The notes: generated by a model not told the origin, from the sequence alone. Positions 1 to 4,490 are shown, counted from the first letter of the stretch. The stretch is DNA of 5,321 bases from Micromonosporaceae bacterium (GCA_019690055.1 JADGGF010000325.1:1-5321); one strand, 5' to 3'. Program-made: numbers and translations.

Positions 1-158
1 GGTGTGGTCGCCTCGGCCTCGGGCGGGGTGGTGGTCGCGGCGGGCGCCGCCGCAGTGTCGTCACCTACATCCCGATTGATGCTGATATTGACAGCCAATA
101 TGGCGGCGGCCACGACCAGCCCGACGCCGAGCGTGACCAACGGTGTCTTCACCTTCAT
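1..158 (-). CDS. N-terminus of a hypothetical anchored or secreted protein (partial)
   Basis: I do not recognise this protein. It starts at ATG 158-156 on the minus strand, preceded by a good ribosome binding site (AGGAG, 170-166, 7 nt spacing), and stays open for 52 codons to the window edge. The N-terminus is MKVKTPLV followed by a hydrophobic stretch at about residues 7-25, with no charged residues. A polar, Ala/Thr/Pro-rich linker follows (about residues 33-52, including ATTTPPEAEATT). This is the layout of a type II signal anchor or an uncleaved signal peptide with a low-complexity extracytoplasmic linker, so a folded domain probably lies beyond the edge. No lipobox cysteine or clear signal peptidase I site is visible. 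It is divergent from the sensor/cyclase gene and shares its 221-bp upstream region. The RBS, the hydrophobic segment and the codon use together make it a real gene; the function is unknown. Confidence 0.75.
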   Translation of the reverse strand, partial: MKVKTPLVTLGVGLVVAAAILAVNISINRDVGDDTAAAPAATTTPPEAEATT

Positions 159-165
159 GTGCCAA

Positions 166-170
166 CTCCT
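166..170 (-). promoter_or_regulatory. Ribosome binding site of the minus-strand partial gene
   Basis: AGGAG on the minus strand lies 7 nt before ATG 158-156. It fixes the start of a reading frame that is otherwise short in this window. Confidence 0.7.
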
Positions 171-238
171 GATCGCTGGGTCCACGGCCGGCCCGCGACG
201 CGGTGCCGGTCGTGCCCATGACACCGCCGGCTGTCGTA

Positions 239-330
239 GCGTGTCTGCGTCCAAGGACGCACAAGCCCCACGTCCGTGGGTGCCGGCGGCCACAAGCCGC
301 ATGCTTGTGAGTCCAAAGACGCACACGTGC
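239..330. repeat. Nested inverted-repeat array in the divergent intergenic region
   Basis: Several perfect or near-perfect palindromes are packed into about 90 bp. (a) 246-261: TGCGTCC-AA-GGACGCA, perfect 7-bp arms. (b) 267-280: CCCACG-TC-CGTGGG, perfect 6-bp arms. (c) 291-309: CACAAGC-CGCAT-GCTTGTG, perfect 7-bp arms with a 5-nt loop. (d) 307-324: GTGAGTC-CAAA-GACGCAC, 6 of 7 paired. Copies (a) and (d) are also direct repeats: 246-262 and 308-324 match at 15 of 17 positions, exactly 62 bp apart, close to six helical turns. In addition 255-266 can pair with 303-314 (11 of 12) and 246-251 with 318-323, giving one long hairpin that competes with (a) and (c). The array could be a pair of regulator operators or a switching leader RNA. 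Its function is inferred; the repeats are read directly. Confidence 0.75.
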
Positions 331-333
331 GAT
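305..333 (+). promoter_or_regulatory. Weak candidate promoter for the sensor/cyclase gene
   Basis: TTGTGA (305-310) and TGCGAT (328-333) are separated by exactly 17 nt and would put transcription start near 340, about 40 nt before the GTG start. The -35 matches 4 of 6 consensus positions and the -10 is poor, so this is only the best-spaced candidate seen. If real, it overlaps the second operator-like palindrome (307-324), which would then lie between -35 and -10, a classic repressor or MerR-like position. Confidence 0.2.
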
Positions 334-364
334 GGAGGCTGGTCCGCGGACGCCCGGGCCGGAT

Positions 365-373
365 GGAGGGAGG
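365..373 (+). promoter_or_regulatory. Strong ribosome binding site that decides the sensor start
   Basis: GGAGGGAGG lies 6 nt before GTG 380-382. It favours that GTG over the in-frame ATG at 332, which has no comparable site and would add 16 Gly/Pro/Arg-rich residues ahead of the first membrane segment. Confidence 0.8.
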
Positions 374-379
374 TCATCG

Positions 380-1297
380 GTGGCGCGAGTCGTGGTCTGG
401 CTGGTCCACCTCGCGCTGCCGATCGCCGGGCTCTGGCTGCTGGTGTCCACCCCCGGGGCGGACCTGCTCTGGCAGCACCACGGCGCCCACTTCTGGCTGG
501 TCGCGGCGGTGGCGGCGGTGAACGTGGTGATCGGCGCCGTGATGAGCCGCGCCGCCGACCGGCGCCAGGACGGTCGACTGTTCCTGGTCTCGCTGGTGTT
601 CCTCGCGGCGGCGGGCTTCCTCCTCGCGCACGCGCTCGCCACCCCGGGCGTGCTGATCGGCCATCCGAACGCCGGGTTCGACCTGGCCATGACGGTCGGG
701 CTGGTCATCGGCTCGGTGCTGGCCGCGCTGTCGACCTCGCGGCTGGTCACCGACGCCGTGCGGTGGCGCCAGGGGCTGCGCCTCGGCCTGGCGACGCTGC
801 TGCTCGCCTGGGTGTTCGTGTCGCTGCTGCACCTGCCGCCGCTGAACCGGCAGACGCAGACCCGGGACGTCGAGGGGCCGATGGTCTTCGTCAGCCTGGC
901 CGGGGTGGTCCTGTACGTGGTCGCGGCATTTCGCTTCTACCGGTTGTACCGGCGCAACCCGAGCGCGGTGCTCATGTCGATCGTCACCGCCTTCGTCCTG
1001 CTGGCTGAGGCGCTGGTCGCGGTCACGCTGGCCGACAAGTGGCGGTTGTCGTGGTGGGAGTGGCACCTCATCCTGACCTTCGCGTTCCTCTTCGTCGCGT
1101 ACTCGGCCTACGTGCAGTACCGCCGGGAGGGGACCGCGGCCGGCCTCTTCGACGCGCTCGCGGCCGAGCGGACCATCCGGCAGGTGCGGCAGCGGTACGA
1201 GGCGGCCCTGGAGGAGTTGGTCCGCGCGCTGCAGAGCTCGGCGCAGGGACAGCCGCCGGTGAGGAGGAGTTCCTCCGGTCCGCCACGGCGGCGGTGA
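380..1297 (+). CDS. 8-TM sensor half of a membrane nucleotide cyclase, cut off from its catalytic half by a frameshift
   Basis: The frame encodes 305 residues from GTG 380. Eight hydrophobic segments are visible at about residues 5-22, 38-56, 66-86, 100-118, 134-152, 167-187, 196-217 and 227-245. A charged amphipathic helix follows (about 255-287, AAERTIRQVRQRYEAALEEL), the usual signalling coiled coil in front of a cytoplasmic output domain. Loops and helix ends carry clustered His/Trp: WQHHGAHFW (31-39), HALATPG (84-90) and WWEWHL (225-230), which might hold a ligand or metal (inference). The last ~15 residues (RRSSSGPPRRR) look like out-of-frame translation, while the next frame already reads as protein (GEEEFLRSATAAVKESFGD) across the same bases. 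The gene therefore most likely encodes the N-terminal part of one sensor-GAF-cyclase protein that continues in the frame of 1294-2187. As written, it ends in TGA 1295-1297, overlapping the next GTG by 4 nt. Either a true frameshift, a sequencing deletion or two coupled genes could explain this. Confidence 0.75.
   Translation: MARVVVWLVHLALPIAGLWLLVSTPGADLLWQHHGAHFWLVAAVAAVNVVIGAVMSRAADRRQDGRLFLVSLVFLAAAGFLLAHALATPGVLIGHPNAGFDLAMTVGLVIGSVLAALSTSRLVTDAVRWRQGLRLGLATLLLAWVFVSLLHLPPLNRQTQTRDVEGPMVFVSLAGVVLYVVAAFRFYRLYRRNPSAVLMSIVTAFVLLAEALVAVTLADKWRLSWWEWHLILTFAFLFVAYSAYVQYRREGTAAGLFDALAAERTIRQVRQRYEAALEELVRALQSSAQGQPPVRRSSSGPPRRR
1244..1297 (+). other. Frame-change zone inside the sensor-cyclase gene
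   Basis: Coding character passes from the frame of position 380 to the -1 frame between about 1244 and 1262. Upstream, codons of the first frame give a good coiled coil. From 1258 the second frame gives GEEEFLRSATAAV while the first gives Arg/Ser/Pro-rich nonsense until TGA 1295-1297. A one-base deletion (or two-base insertion) in 1244-1262 explains this. The zone also holds a Shine-Dalgarno-like GAGGAGGAG (1261-1269) and the perfect inverted repeat GGAGGA-GT-TCCTCC (1263-1276). No start codon exists in the second frame before GTG 1294, and that GTG has no Shine-Dalgarno at normal distance. No X-XXY-YYZ slippery heptamer is apparent. Confidence 0.65.
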
Positions 1298-2187
1298 AGG
1301 AGTCGTTCGGTGACGTACGGGTCCGGCTGCTGGCGGACACGAATACCTCGGGCACGAGCGCCGCGGTCACGAGCGCCTCGGTCACGAACGCATTGGCCGC
1401 GAGTGCCGAGCGCGATCCGGACGCGCTGCCGCTGACCGTCAAGGGTCGGCTGGCCGGCGAGGTGTCGATTCCGCCGGGCGGCCCGCCGCAGCTACGCGCC
1501 GCCCTGGCCAACCAGCTGTCGATCGGCCTGGAGAACGCCCGGCTCTACGCCGAGCTGTCGACGCTGTTCCGCCAGTACCTGTCGCCCGACGTCGCGGCCG
1601 CGTTGCTCGCCGACCCGAGCCAGGCGGCGCTCGGCGGCCAGGTCGTCGAGGTGACCGCGGTCTTCGCCGATCTTCGGGGATTTACGACATTCTCCGAGGC
1701 GGTGGACCCGCCCGCGATTGTCGAGATGCTCAACCGCTACTACGCCGTCGCCGTGCCGTGCATCCTCGACAACGGCGGGACCGTCATCCAGTTCGTCGGC
1801 GATGCGCTGCTCGCGCTGTTCAACGCGCCAGCCCGCCAACCCGACCACGCGGCCCGGGCGGTCCGGGCCGCGCTGGCGATGCAGGAGGCCGTACGGCTCG
1901 TGGCGCAGGACCACCCGGACTGGCCGCGGTTCCGGGTCGGGGCCAACACCGGCCCCGCTCTCGTGGGCAACATCGGCAGCGAGTCGCTGCGGGGCTTCAA
2001 CGCCATGGGGGACGCGGTCAACGTCGCCGCCCGGCTGCAGAGCATCGCGCAGCCGGGACAGGTGGTGATCGGAGACGCCACCCGCGAGGCCCTCGGCGAC
2101 CAGGTGCAGGCGGAGCTCATCGGTGACCTGGAGGTGGCGGGCCGCCGGCAGAAGGTACGCGCCTGGGTGGTGCAGGGCCTGCGATGA
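1294..2187 (+). CDS. Class III adenylate/guanylate cyclase catalytic half with a GAF-like segment
   Basis: From GTG 1294 the frame encodes 297 residues. About residues 1-90 look like a shortened GAF-type segment: VRVRLLAD, PLTVKGRLAGEV, then the closing helix LRAALANQLSIGLENARLYAEL. The class III cyclase domain spans about 117-295. The two metal-binding Asp are present, in FADLRGFT (Asp126, 1669-1671) and FVGDALLALF (Asp170, 1801-1803). The transition-state pair is present in GDAVNVAARL (Asn243, 2020-2022; Arg247, 2032-2034), and Asp240 fits the base-contact Asp/Thr position. The other base-selecting residue, normally Lys in adenylyl cyclases, is Gln166 (1789-1791). Such enzymes make cAMP or cGMP from ATP or GTP as dimers at the membrane, here presumably under control of the 8-TM part encoded in the preceding frame. 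The true protein probably begins at 380; GTG 1294 is only the first start in this frame after the shift. It ends at an ATGA overlap with a tiny ORF leading to the crp gene. Confidence 0.85.
   Translation: MKESFGDVRVRLLADTNTSGTSAAVTSASVTNALAASAERDPDALPLTVKGRLAGEVSIPPGGPPQLRAALANQLSIGLENARLYAELSTLFRQYLSPDVAAALLADPSQAALGGQVVEVTAVFADLRGFTTFSEAVDPPAIVEMLNRYYAVAVPCILDNGGTVIQFVGDALLALFNAPARQPDHAARAVRAALAMQEAVRLVAQDHPDWPRFRVGANTGPALVGNIGSESLRGFNAMGDAVNVAARLQSIAQPGQVVIGDATREALGDQVQAELIGDLEVAGRRQKVRAWVVQGLR
1336..1410 (+). repeat. Five degenerate 15-bp tandem repeats in the cyclase gene, coding for a pentapeptide repeat
   Basis: Units at 1336-1350, 1351-1365, 1366-1380, 1381-1395 and 1396-1410 follow the pattern GNCACGANNGCCTCG; the first four are clear (for example GTCACGAGCGCCTCG) and the fifth is diverged. 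The period is 15 bp, so the reading frame is kept and the protein gains DTNTS-GTSAA-VTSAS-VTNAL-AASAE (residues 15-39). They sit in a loop of the GAF-like segment, between the VRVRLLAD strand and the PLTVKG strand. Confidence 0.75.
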
Positions 2188-2204
2188 GCGGACACCGAGC
2201 ATGA
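2184..2204 (+). CDS. Six-codon mini-ORF overlapping the cyclase stop
   Basis: ATG 2184-2186 overlaps the cyclase stop as ATGA and reads MSGHRA before TGA 2202-2204, which overlaps the next ATG as a second ATGA. It has no clear Shine-Dalgarno and would depend on ribosomes finishing the cyclase. It is probably a by-product of the 17-bp duplication; translation is unproven. Confidence 0.25.
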   Translation: MSGHRA

Positions 2205-2217
2205 GCGGACACCGAGC
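2184..2217 (+). repeat. Perfect 17-bp tandem duplication at the cyclase stop codon
   Basis: ATGAGCGGACACCGAGC occurs at 2184-2200 and again, without any mismatch, at 2201-2217. The first copy includes the cyclase stop (TGA 2185-2187). Absence of divergence suggests a recent slippage duplication. Because 17 is not a multiple of 3, it changes which frame reaches the crp start. Confidence 0.9.
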
Positions 2218-2263
2218 CGGCCTCGACCCCCGTTCTGGCATGACGATCGGCGGGCGCCGATGA
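2201..2263 (+). CDS. Twenty-residue leader-type ORF ending in the crp start codon
   Basis: ATG 2201 opens a 20-codon frame (MSGHRAGLDP...IGGRR) whose TGA at 2261-2263 overlaps the crp ATG 2260-2262 as ATGA. In the single-copy ancestor of the 17-bp duplication, the same peptide would have begun at the ATGA of the cyclase stop, linking cyclase and crp by two overlaps. The peptide is short, Arg/Gly-rich and resembles no family I know. A role as a coupling leader is inferred: ribosomes on it would run through the hairpin at 2246-2261 and terminate exactly at the crp start. It may instead be chance in GC-rich DNA. Confidence 0.35.
   Translation: MSGHRAGLDPRSGMTIGGRR
2246..2261 (+). promoter_or_regulatory. 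Hairpin covering the crp start codon
   Basis: ATCGGCG (2246-2252) and CGCCGAT (2255-2261) are exact inverted complements 2 nt apart; allowing a real loop gives a 6-bp stem with a 4-nt loop (GGGC). The A and U of the crp AUG lie in the 3' arm, and the only Shine-Dalgarno-like bases (GGCGGG) lie in the 5' arm and loop. In the mRNA this would hide the start unless an upstream ribosome opens it. The structure is read from sequence; the effect is inference. Confidence 0.5.
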
Positions 2264-2919
2264 GCCGGGAGTTCTGGGATCTCCTGCGGCCCGACGAACA
2301 GGCCGCCCTGGAGGCCGTCGGACGCCGTCATCGGTTCCGGCGCGGCACGGTGATCTTCCGTGAGGGCACCGAGTCGGCCTCGGTGATCATCGTGCGATCG
2401 GGTCGGGTCAAGGTCTTTTCGGACACCGCCTCCGGGAATGAGGTGGTGCTCGCGGTCCGCGGCCCGGGCGCGCTGCTCGGCGAACTCTCCGCGATCGACG
2501 GTGGGCCGCGGTCGGCGACGGTGACCGCGCTCGAGTCCGTGACCGCGCTCGCGATCCCGTCCGCGCAGTTCGAGCGGCACCTGCTGGAGCACGGGCGGGT
2601 CGCGTTCCTGCTCATGCGCGAGCTCACCCGGCGCCTGCGCGATGCCGACCGCAAGCGCATCGAGTTCGGCGCGTTCGACACGACCGGGCGGGTGGCCGCG
2701 CGGCTGGTCGAGCTCGCCGACCGGTTCGGCGTACCCAGCGACGATGGTCTGCTCATCAACCTTCCGCTCTCACAGGATGAGCTGGCCGGCTGGATCGGGG
2801 CGTCCCGGGAGGCGGTGACGAAGGCGCTGCGGGCGCTGCGTCAGGAGGGGTTCATCCGGACCGGGCGGCTGCAGGTCGTCATCACCGACCTCGACGGCCT
2901 CAAGCACCTCGCGCAGTAA
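2260..2919 (+). CDS. CRP/FNR-family cyclic-nucleotide-responsive transcription regulator
   Basis: The protein has 219 residues, the normal size for the family. Order: N-terminal cyclic-nucleotide-binding beta-roll (about 6-115), long dimerisation C-helix (about 112-138), and winged helix-turn-helix (about 140-215). The phosphate-binding cassette is intact: GELSAIDGGPRSATV (74-88), with Gly74, Glu75, Arg84 and Ser85 matching the residues that hold ribose and phosphate in E. coli CRP. The HTH is LSQDELAGWIGASREAVTKALRAL, with recognition-helix residues Arg183, Glu184 and Lys188 close to the Arg-Glu-Arg of E. coli CRP. It lacks the Cys cluster of FNR, so oxygen sensing is unlikely. In the C-helix, the positions of E. 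coli Thr127/Ser128 are Ala129/Asp130, so base recognition should differ. ATG 2260 is the only reasonable start; its Shine-Dalgarno is weak and the start lies in a hairpin and an ATGA overlap, pointing to coupling with the cyclase. It is probably the receptor for the nucleotide made by the cyclase upstream. Confidence 0.9.
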   Translation: MSREFWDLLRPDEQAALEAVGRRHRFRRGTVIFREGTESASVIIVRSGRVKVFSDTASGNEVVLAVRGPGALLGELSAIDGGPRSATVTALESVTALAIPSAQFERHLLEHGRVAFLLMRELTRRLRDADRKRIEFGAFDTTGRVAARLVELADRFGVPSDDGLLINLPLSQDELAGWIGASREAVTKALRALRQEGFIRTGRLQVVITDLDGLKHLAQ

Positions 2920-2950
2920 CCCTGGCCCTCGCTCGTCAGTCCAGATCCAC

Positions 2951-2965
2951 GCGGCCCGAGGCCGT
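2951..2965. terminator. Small hairpin between the convergent crp and VanZ-family genes
   Basis: CGGCC-CGA-GGCCG (2952-2964) lies in the 52-bp gap between the crp stop (2917-2919) and the stop of the minus-strand VanZ-family gene (2972-2974). There is no U-tract apart from TCATTCCT on the plus strand. Its placement between convergent genes suggests a two-way terminator, but the stem is only 5 bp (6 with a terminal G-U pair on the plus strand). Confidence 0.35.
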
Positions 2966-2971
2966 CATTCC

Positions 2972-3517
2972 TCAGGCGGCAGGGCCGGGAGTGGCGGTGC
3001 GCCGCCACCAGCGGCGGGAGCACAGGGCGGCCAGGCCGGCGCCAGCGGCGTTGACGAGCACGTCGTCGACCGAGGCCACCCGACCGAGGTGCAGCGCCCA
3101 CTGCAGCGTCTCGGCCGTGGCTGACGCGCCGGCGGCGGTCACCACCACCCACAGTGGATGGATGGGCCACCGCACCGGGGCGAGGAAGCCGTACGCAGCG
3201 AAGACCAACAGGTTGCCGCCGATCTGGAAGGCGACCCACAGCGGCGGATGGTGAAACTGGCCCGCCAGGTCCTCGAACGGGACGAGGTGGACCAGCCCGT
3301 CGCCCGGTAGCGGGGTGAGGATCATCCACAGCCAGGGAATGGTGCCGACGATGATGCCGACCTCGGCCAGCGAGCATCGCCAGGCCTCCCGCCGCTCCAC
3401 ACCGCCGCGCACCCGCCACTCGACGAGTCCCCGCGCGAGCAGGCCGGCGACGGGAAGCGCGCCGACCGCGACGAGCACCACCGGCAGCCAGCGACCCTGG
3501 CCGCTCAACGCGTCCAC
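2972..3517 (-). CDS. VanZ-family integral membrane protein
   Basis: The protein has 181 residues from GTG 3517-3515. Five hydrophobic segments are seen at about residues 10-33, 50-67, 93-114, 122-142 and 149-167. VanZ-type signatures are visible: GDGLVHLVPFEDL (72-84), GNLLVFAAYGFLAP (101-114), and the paired motif ETLQWALHLGRVASVDDVLVNAAGAGLA (136-163), matching the family pattern E..Q......R...DD...N..G. VanZ was first known from teicoplanin resistance, but most family members are of unknown function, so no resistance role should be assumed. The start lies 6 nt after the stop of the oxidoreductase gene and has no good Shine-Dalgarno, so translation is probably coupled to that gene. The C-terminus (RRWWRRTATPGPAA) is basic and likely cytoplasmic. 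Confidence 0.8.
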   Translation of the reverse strand: MDALSGQGRWLPVVLVAVGALPVAGLLARGLVEWRVRGGVERREAWRCSLAEVGIIVGTIPWLWMILTPLPGDGLVHLVPFEDLAGQFHHPPLWVAFQIGGNLLVFAAYGFLAPVRWPIHPLWVVVTAAGASATAETLQWALHLGRVASVDDVLVNAAGAGLAALCSRRWWRRTATPGPAA

Positions 3518-3523
3518 GGGCGG

Positions 3524-4282
3524 TCAGCCGACGCGGGCGTCGCCGTCCCAACCCGCCGGCTCGGGTGGCCACAGCCCGGCCGTGGGCGCGGTCCGCTGGC
3601 GGGGAATGTGGGCGGCGGTCGGGGCGAGTCGCTCCCGGCGGGCCACCTCGGCGAGCACCGACGACATCGTCTCGACGCCCTGGGCTCCGGTCACCGCGTA
3701 CGTGCCGGCGAAGACGAAGGTCGGCGTGGAGGTGATGCCCAGGTCGTGCGCCCGCGCGACGTGACCGCGGACGTCGGCGGTGCCCTCGCGGGAGGAGAGC
3801 AGGGCCGCCACGCGGTCCGGATCGAGGCCGACGCCGGCGGCAAGCGCGACGAGGACGTCGTGGTCAGCCACGTCCAGGCCGTCGGTGAAGTGCGCCCGGT
3901 GCAGCGCCTCGACGAGTTCGGACTGGGTGTCGGCGGTGGCCCCGAAGAAGACAGCCTCGGGCTGGTCGGCGAACCAGAGCAGGCGGTGGGCGTCGAAGGT
4001 GTTGGCGATCACCGCGCGGTCGTAGTCGAACGTGAGCCCCTCCTCGGCGGCGATCCGGGTCACGTCCTCGGCGGCGGCCCGGGCGTTCTCCCGACCACCG
4101 AACCGGCGGGCGAGCCACGCCATCAACGGTTCGCTCGTGCGCGGGGCGTCCGGGTCGAGCTGGAACGGCCGCCAGCGCAGGACGGCCTCCTCGAACGGCG
4201 ATCCCGCCAGTGCCGCTTCGAGCCGGCGCTTGCCGAGGTAGCACCACGGGCAGACGACGTCGGCATAGATCTCGATCTGCAC
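3524..4282 (-). CDS. DsbA-family oxidoreductase, FrnE-like
   Basis: From GTG 4282-4280 the protein has 252 residues. The N-terminus MQIEIYADVVCPWCYLGKRRLEAAL is the first strand and active-site helix of the FrnE/2-hydroxychromene isomerase-like branch of DsbA: CPWC at 11-14. A helical insertion follows (about 45-165), then GITSTPTFVF (182-191) with the cis-Pro loop (Thr186-Pro187) and the YAVTGAQ strand/turn (195-201). Such proteins are cytoplasmic thiol-disulfide oxidoreductases or isomerases; no signal peptide is present. Residues from about 218 on (TAAHIPRQRTAPTAG...) form a Pro/Ala-rich tail longer than the core domain needs. An in-frame TTG at 4294 would add four residues, but GTG 4282 is preceded by GGATGG (4292-4287) and gives the usual N-terminus. 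It is the first gene of a likely two-gene transcript with the VanZ-family gene. Confidence 0.9.
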   Translation of the reverse strand: MQIEIYADVVCPWCYLGKRRLEAALAGSPFEEAVLRWRPFQLDPDAPRTSEPLMAWLARRFGGRENARAAAEDVTRIAAEEGLTFDYDRAVIANTFDAHRLLWFADQPEAVFFGATADTQSELVEALHRAHFTDGLDVADHDVLVALAAGVGLDPDRVAALLSSREGTADVRGHVARAHDLGITSTPTFVFAGTYAVTGAQGVETMSSVLAEVARRERLAPTAAHIPRQRTAPTAGLWPPEPAGWDGDARVG

Positions 4283-4319
4283 GCACCCATCCAAGGCGTC
4301 TGAGGTGGATTCAGGTTTC

Positions 4320-4334
4320 CCGGGCGTTGCCCGT
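4320..4334 (-). promoter_or_regulatory. Small hairpin in the leader of the FrnE-like gene
   Basis: CGGGC-GTT-GCCCG (4321-4333) can form a 5-bp stem with a 3-nt loop about 38-51 nt upstream of GTG 4282, within the probable 5' leader on the minus strand. No riboswitch class is recognisable. Confidence 0.2.
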
Positions 4335-4420
4335 GCGGACTGCCCCCAGTTTGCCCAATGTCGCCCGAATCCGGCTCAGTAGAACGGATGAACTGTTATC
4401 TCGTCGTTGCCTGAGCGGCC

Positions 4421-4452
4421 CGAGTGGGTGACCGTACGGGGTCACCCGTTCG
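4421..4452. repeat. Strong inverted repeat in the proS-FrnE intergenic region
   Basis: GGGTGACC (4426-4433) and GGTCACCC (4440-4447) are a perfect 8-bp inverted repeat with the 6-nt loop GTACGG. In a plus-strand RNA the stem extends to 13 bp (CGAGUGGGUGACC with GGUCACCCGUUCG) through two G-U pairs. On the minus strand those two become A-C mismatches. GGGTGAC recurs at 4481-4487. It lies upstream of the FrnE-like gene and downstream of proS, so it could be an operator, a second proS terminator, or part of an unannotated plus-strand RNA. Confidence 0.6.
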
Positions 4453-4490
4453 AGTGAGAACCGTCTGAATACGTTAGTCCGGGTGACAGC

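Noticed and set aside
211..242. ATGACA / TAGCGT as a promoter
   Set aside because: The spacer would be 13 nt, too short for a sigma70-type promoter.
332..379. ATG 332 as start of the sensor gene, adding 16 residues
   Set aside because: No Shine-Dalgarno precedes it, the added residues are Gly/Pro/Arg-rich, and GTG 380 has a strong site (GGAGGGAGG) at 6 nt spacing.
4..1008. Long plus-strand open frame across the start of the window
   Set aside because: It crosses the minus-strand gene and the palindromic spacer and is low-complexity Ala/Arg/Gly/Pro where the sensor is well formed in another frame.
1244..1297. Programmed -1 frameshifting in the style of dnaX
   Set aside because: A Shine-Dalgarno-like stretch and a hairpin exist, but no slippery heptamer; an indel or a natural gene split is simpler. 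It is kept only as an alternative.
1492..2592. Long minus-strand open frame opposite the cyclase and crp
   Set aside because: Its translation is Arg/Gly/His-rich with no domain, and it lies opposite two clear genes; it is a shadow of high-GC coding sequence.
2972..3517. Glycopeptide (teicoplanin) resistance gene
   Set aside because: VanZ-family membership alone does not imply resistance, and there is no van ligase, dehydrogenase or two-component system nearby.
2841..3572. Minus-strand open frame of 243 codons overlapping the VanZ-family gene
   Set aside because: Its translation is Arg/Gly-rich without hydrophobic segments, while the other frame gives a clear VanZ-type membrane protein.
3608..4303. 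Plus-strand open frame opposite the FrnE-like gene
   Set aside because: It is the complement of a well-supported CPWC oxidoreductase and has the Gly/Val/Glu-rich look of an antisense shadow.
4426..4460. tRNA-like T-loop (GTTCGAGT at 4448-4455)
   Set aside because: No 5-bp T stem, anticodon arm or acceptor stem can be built around it.
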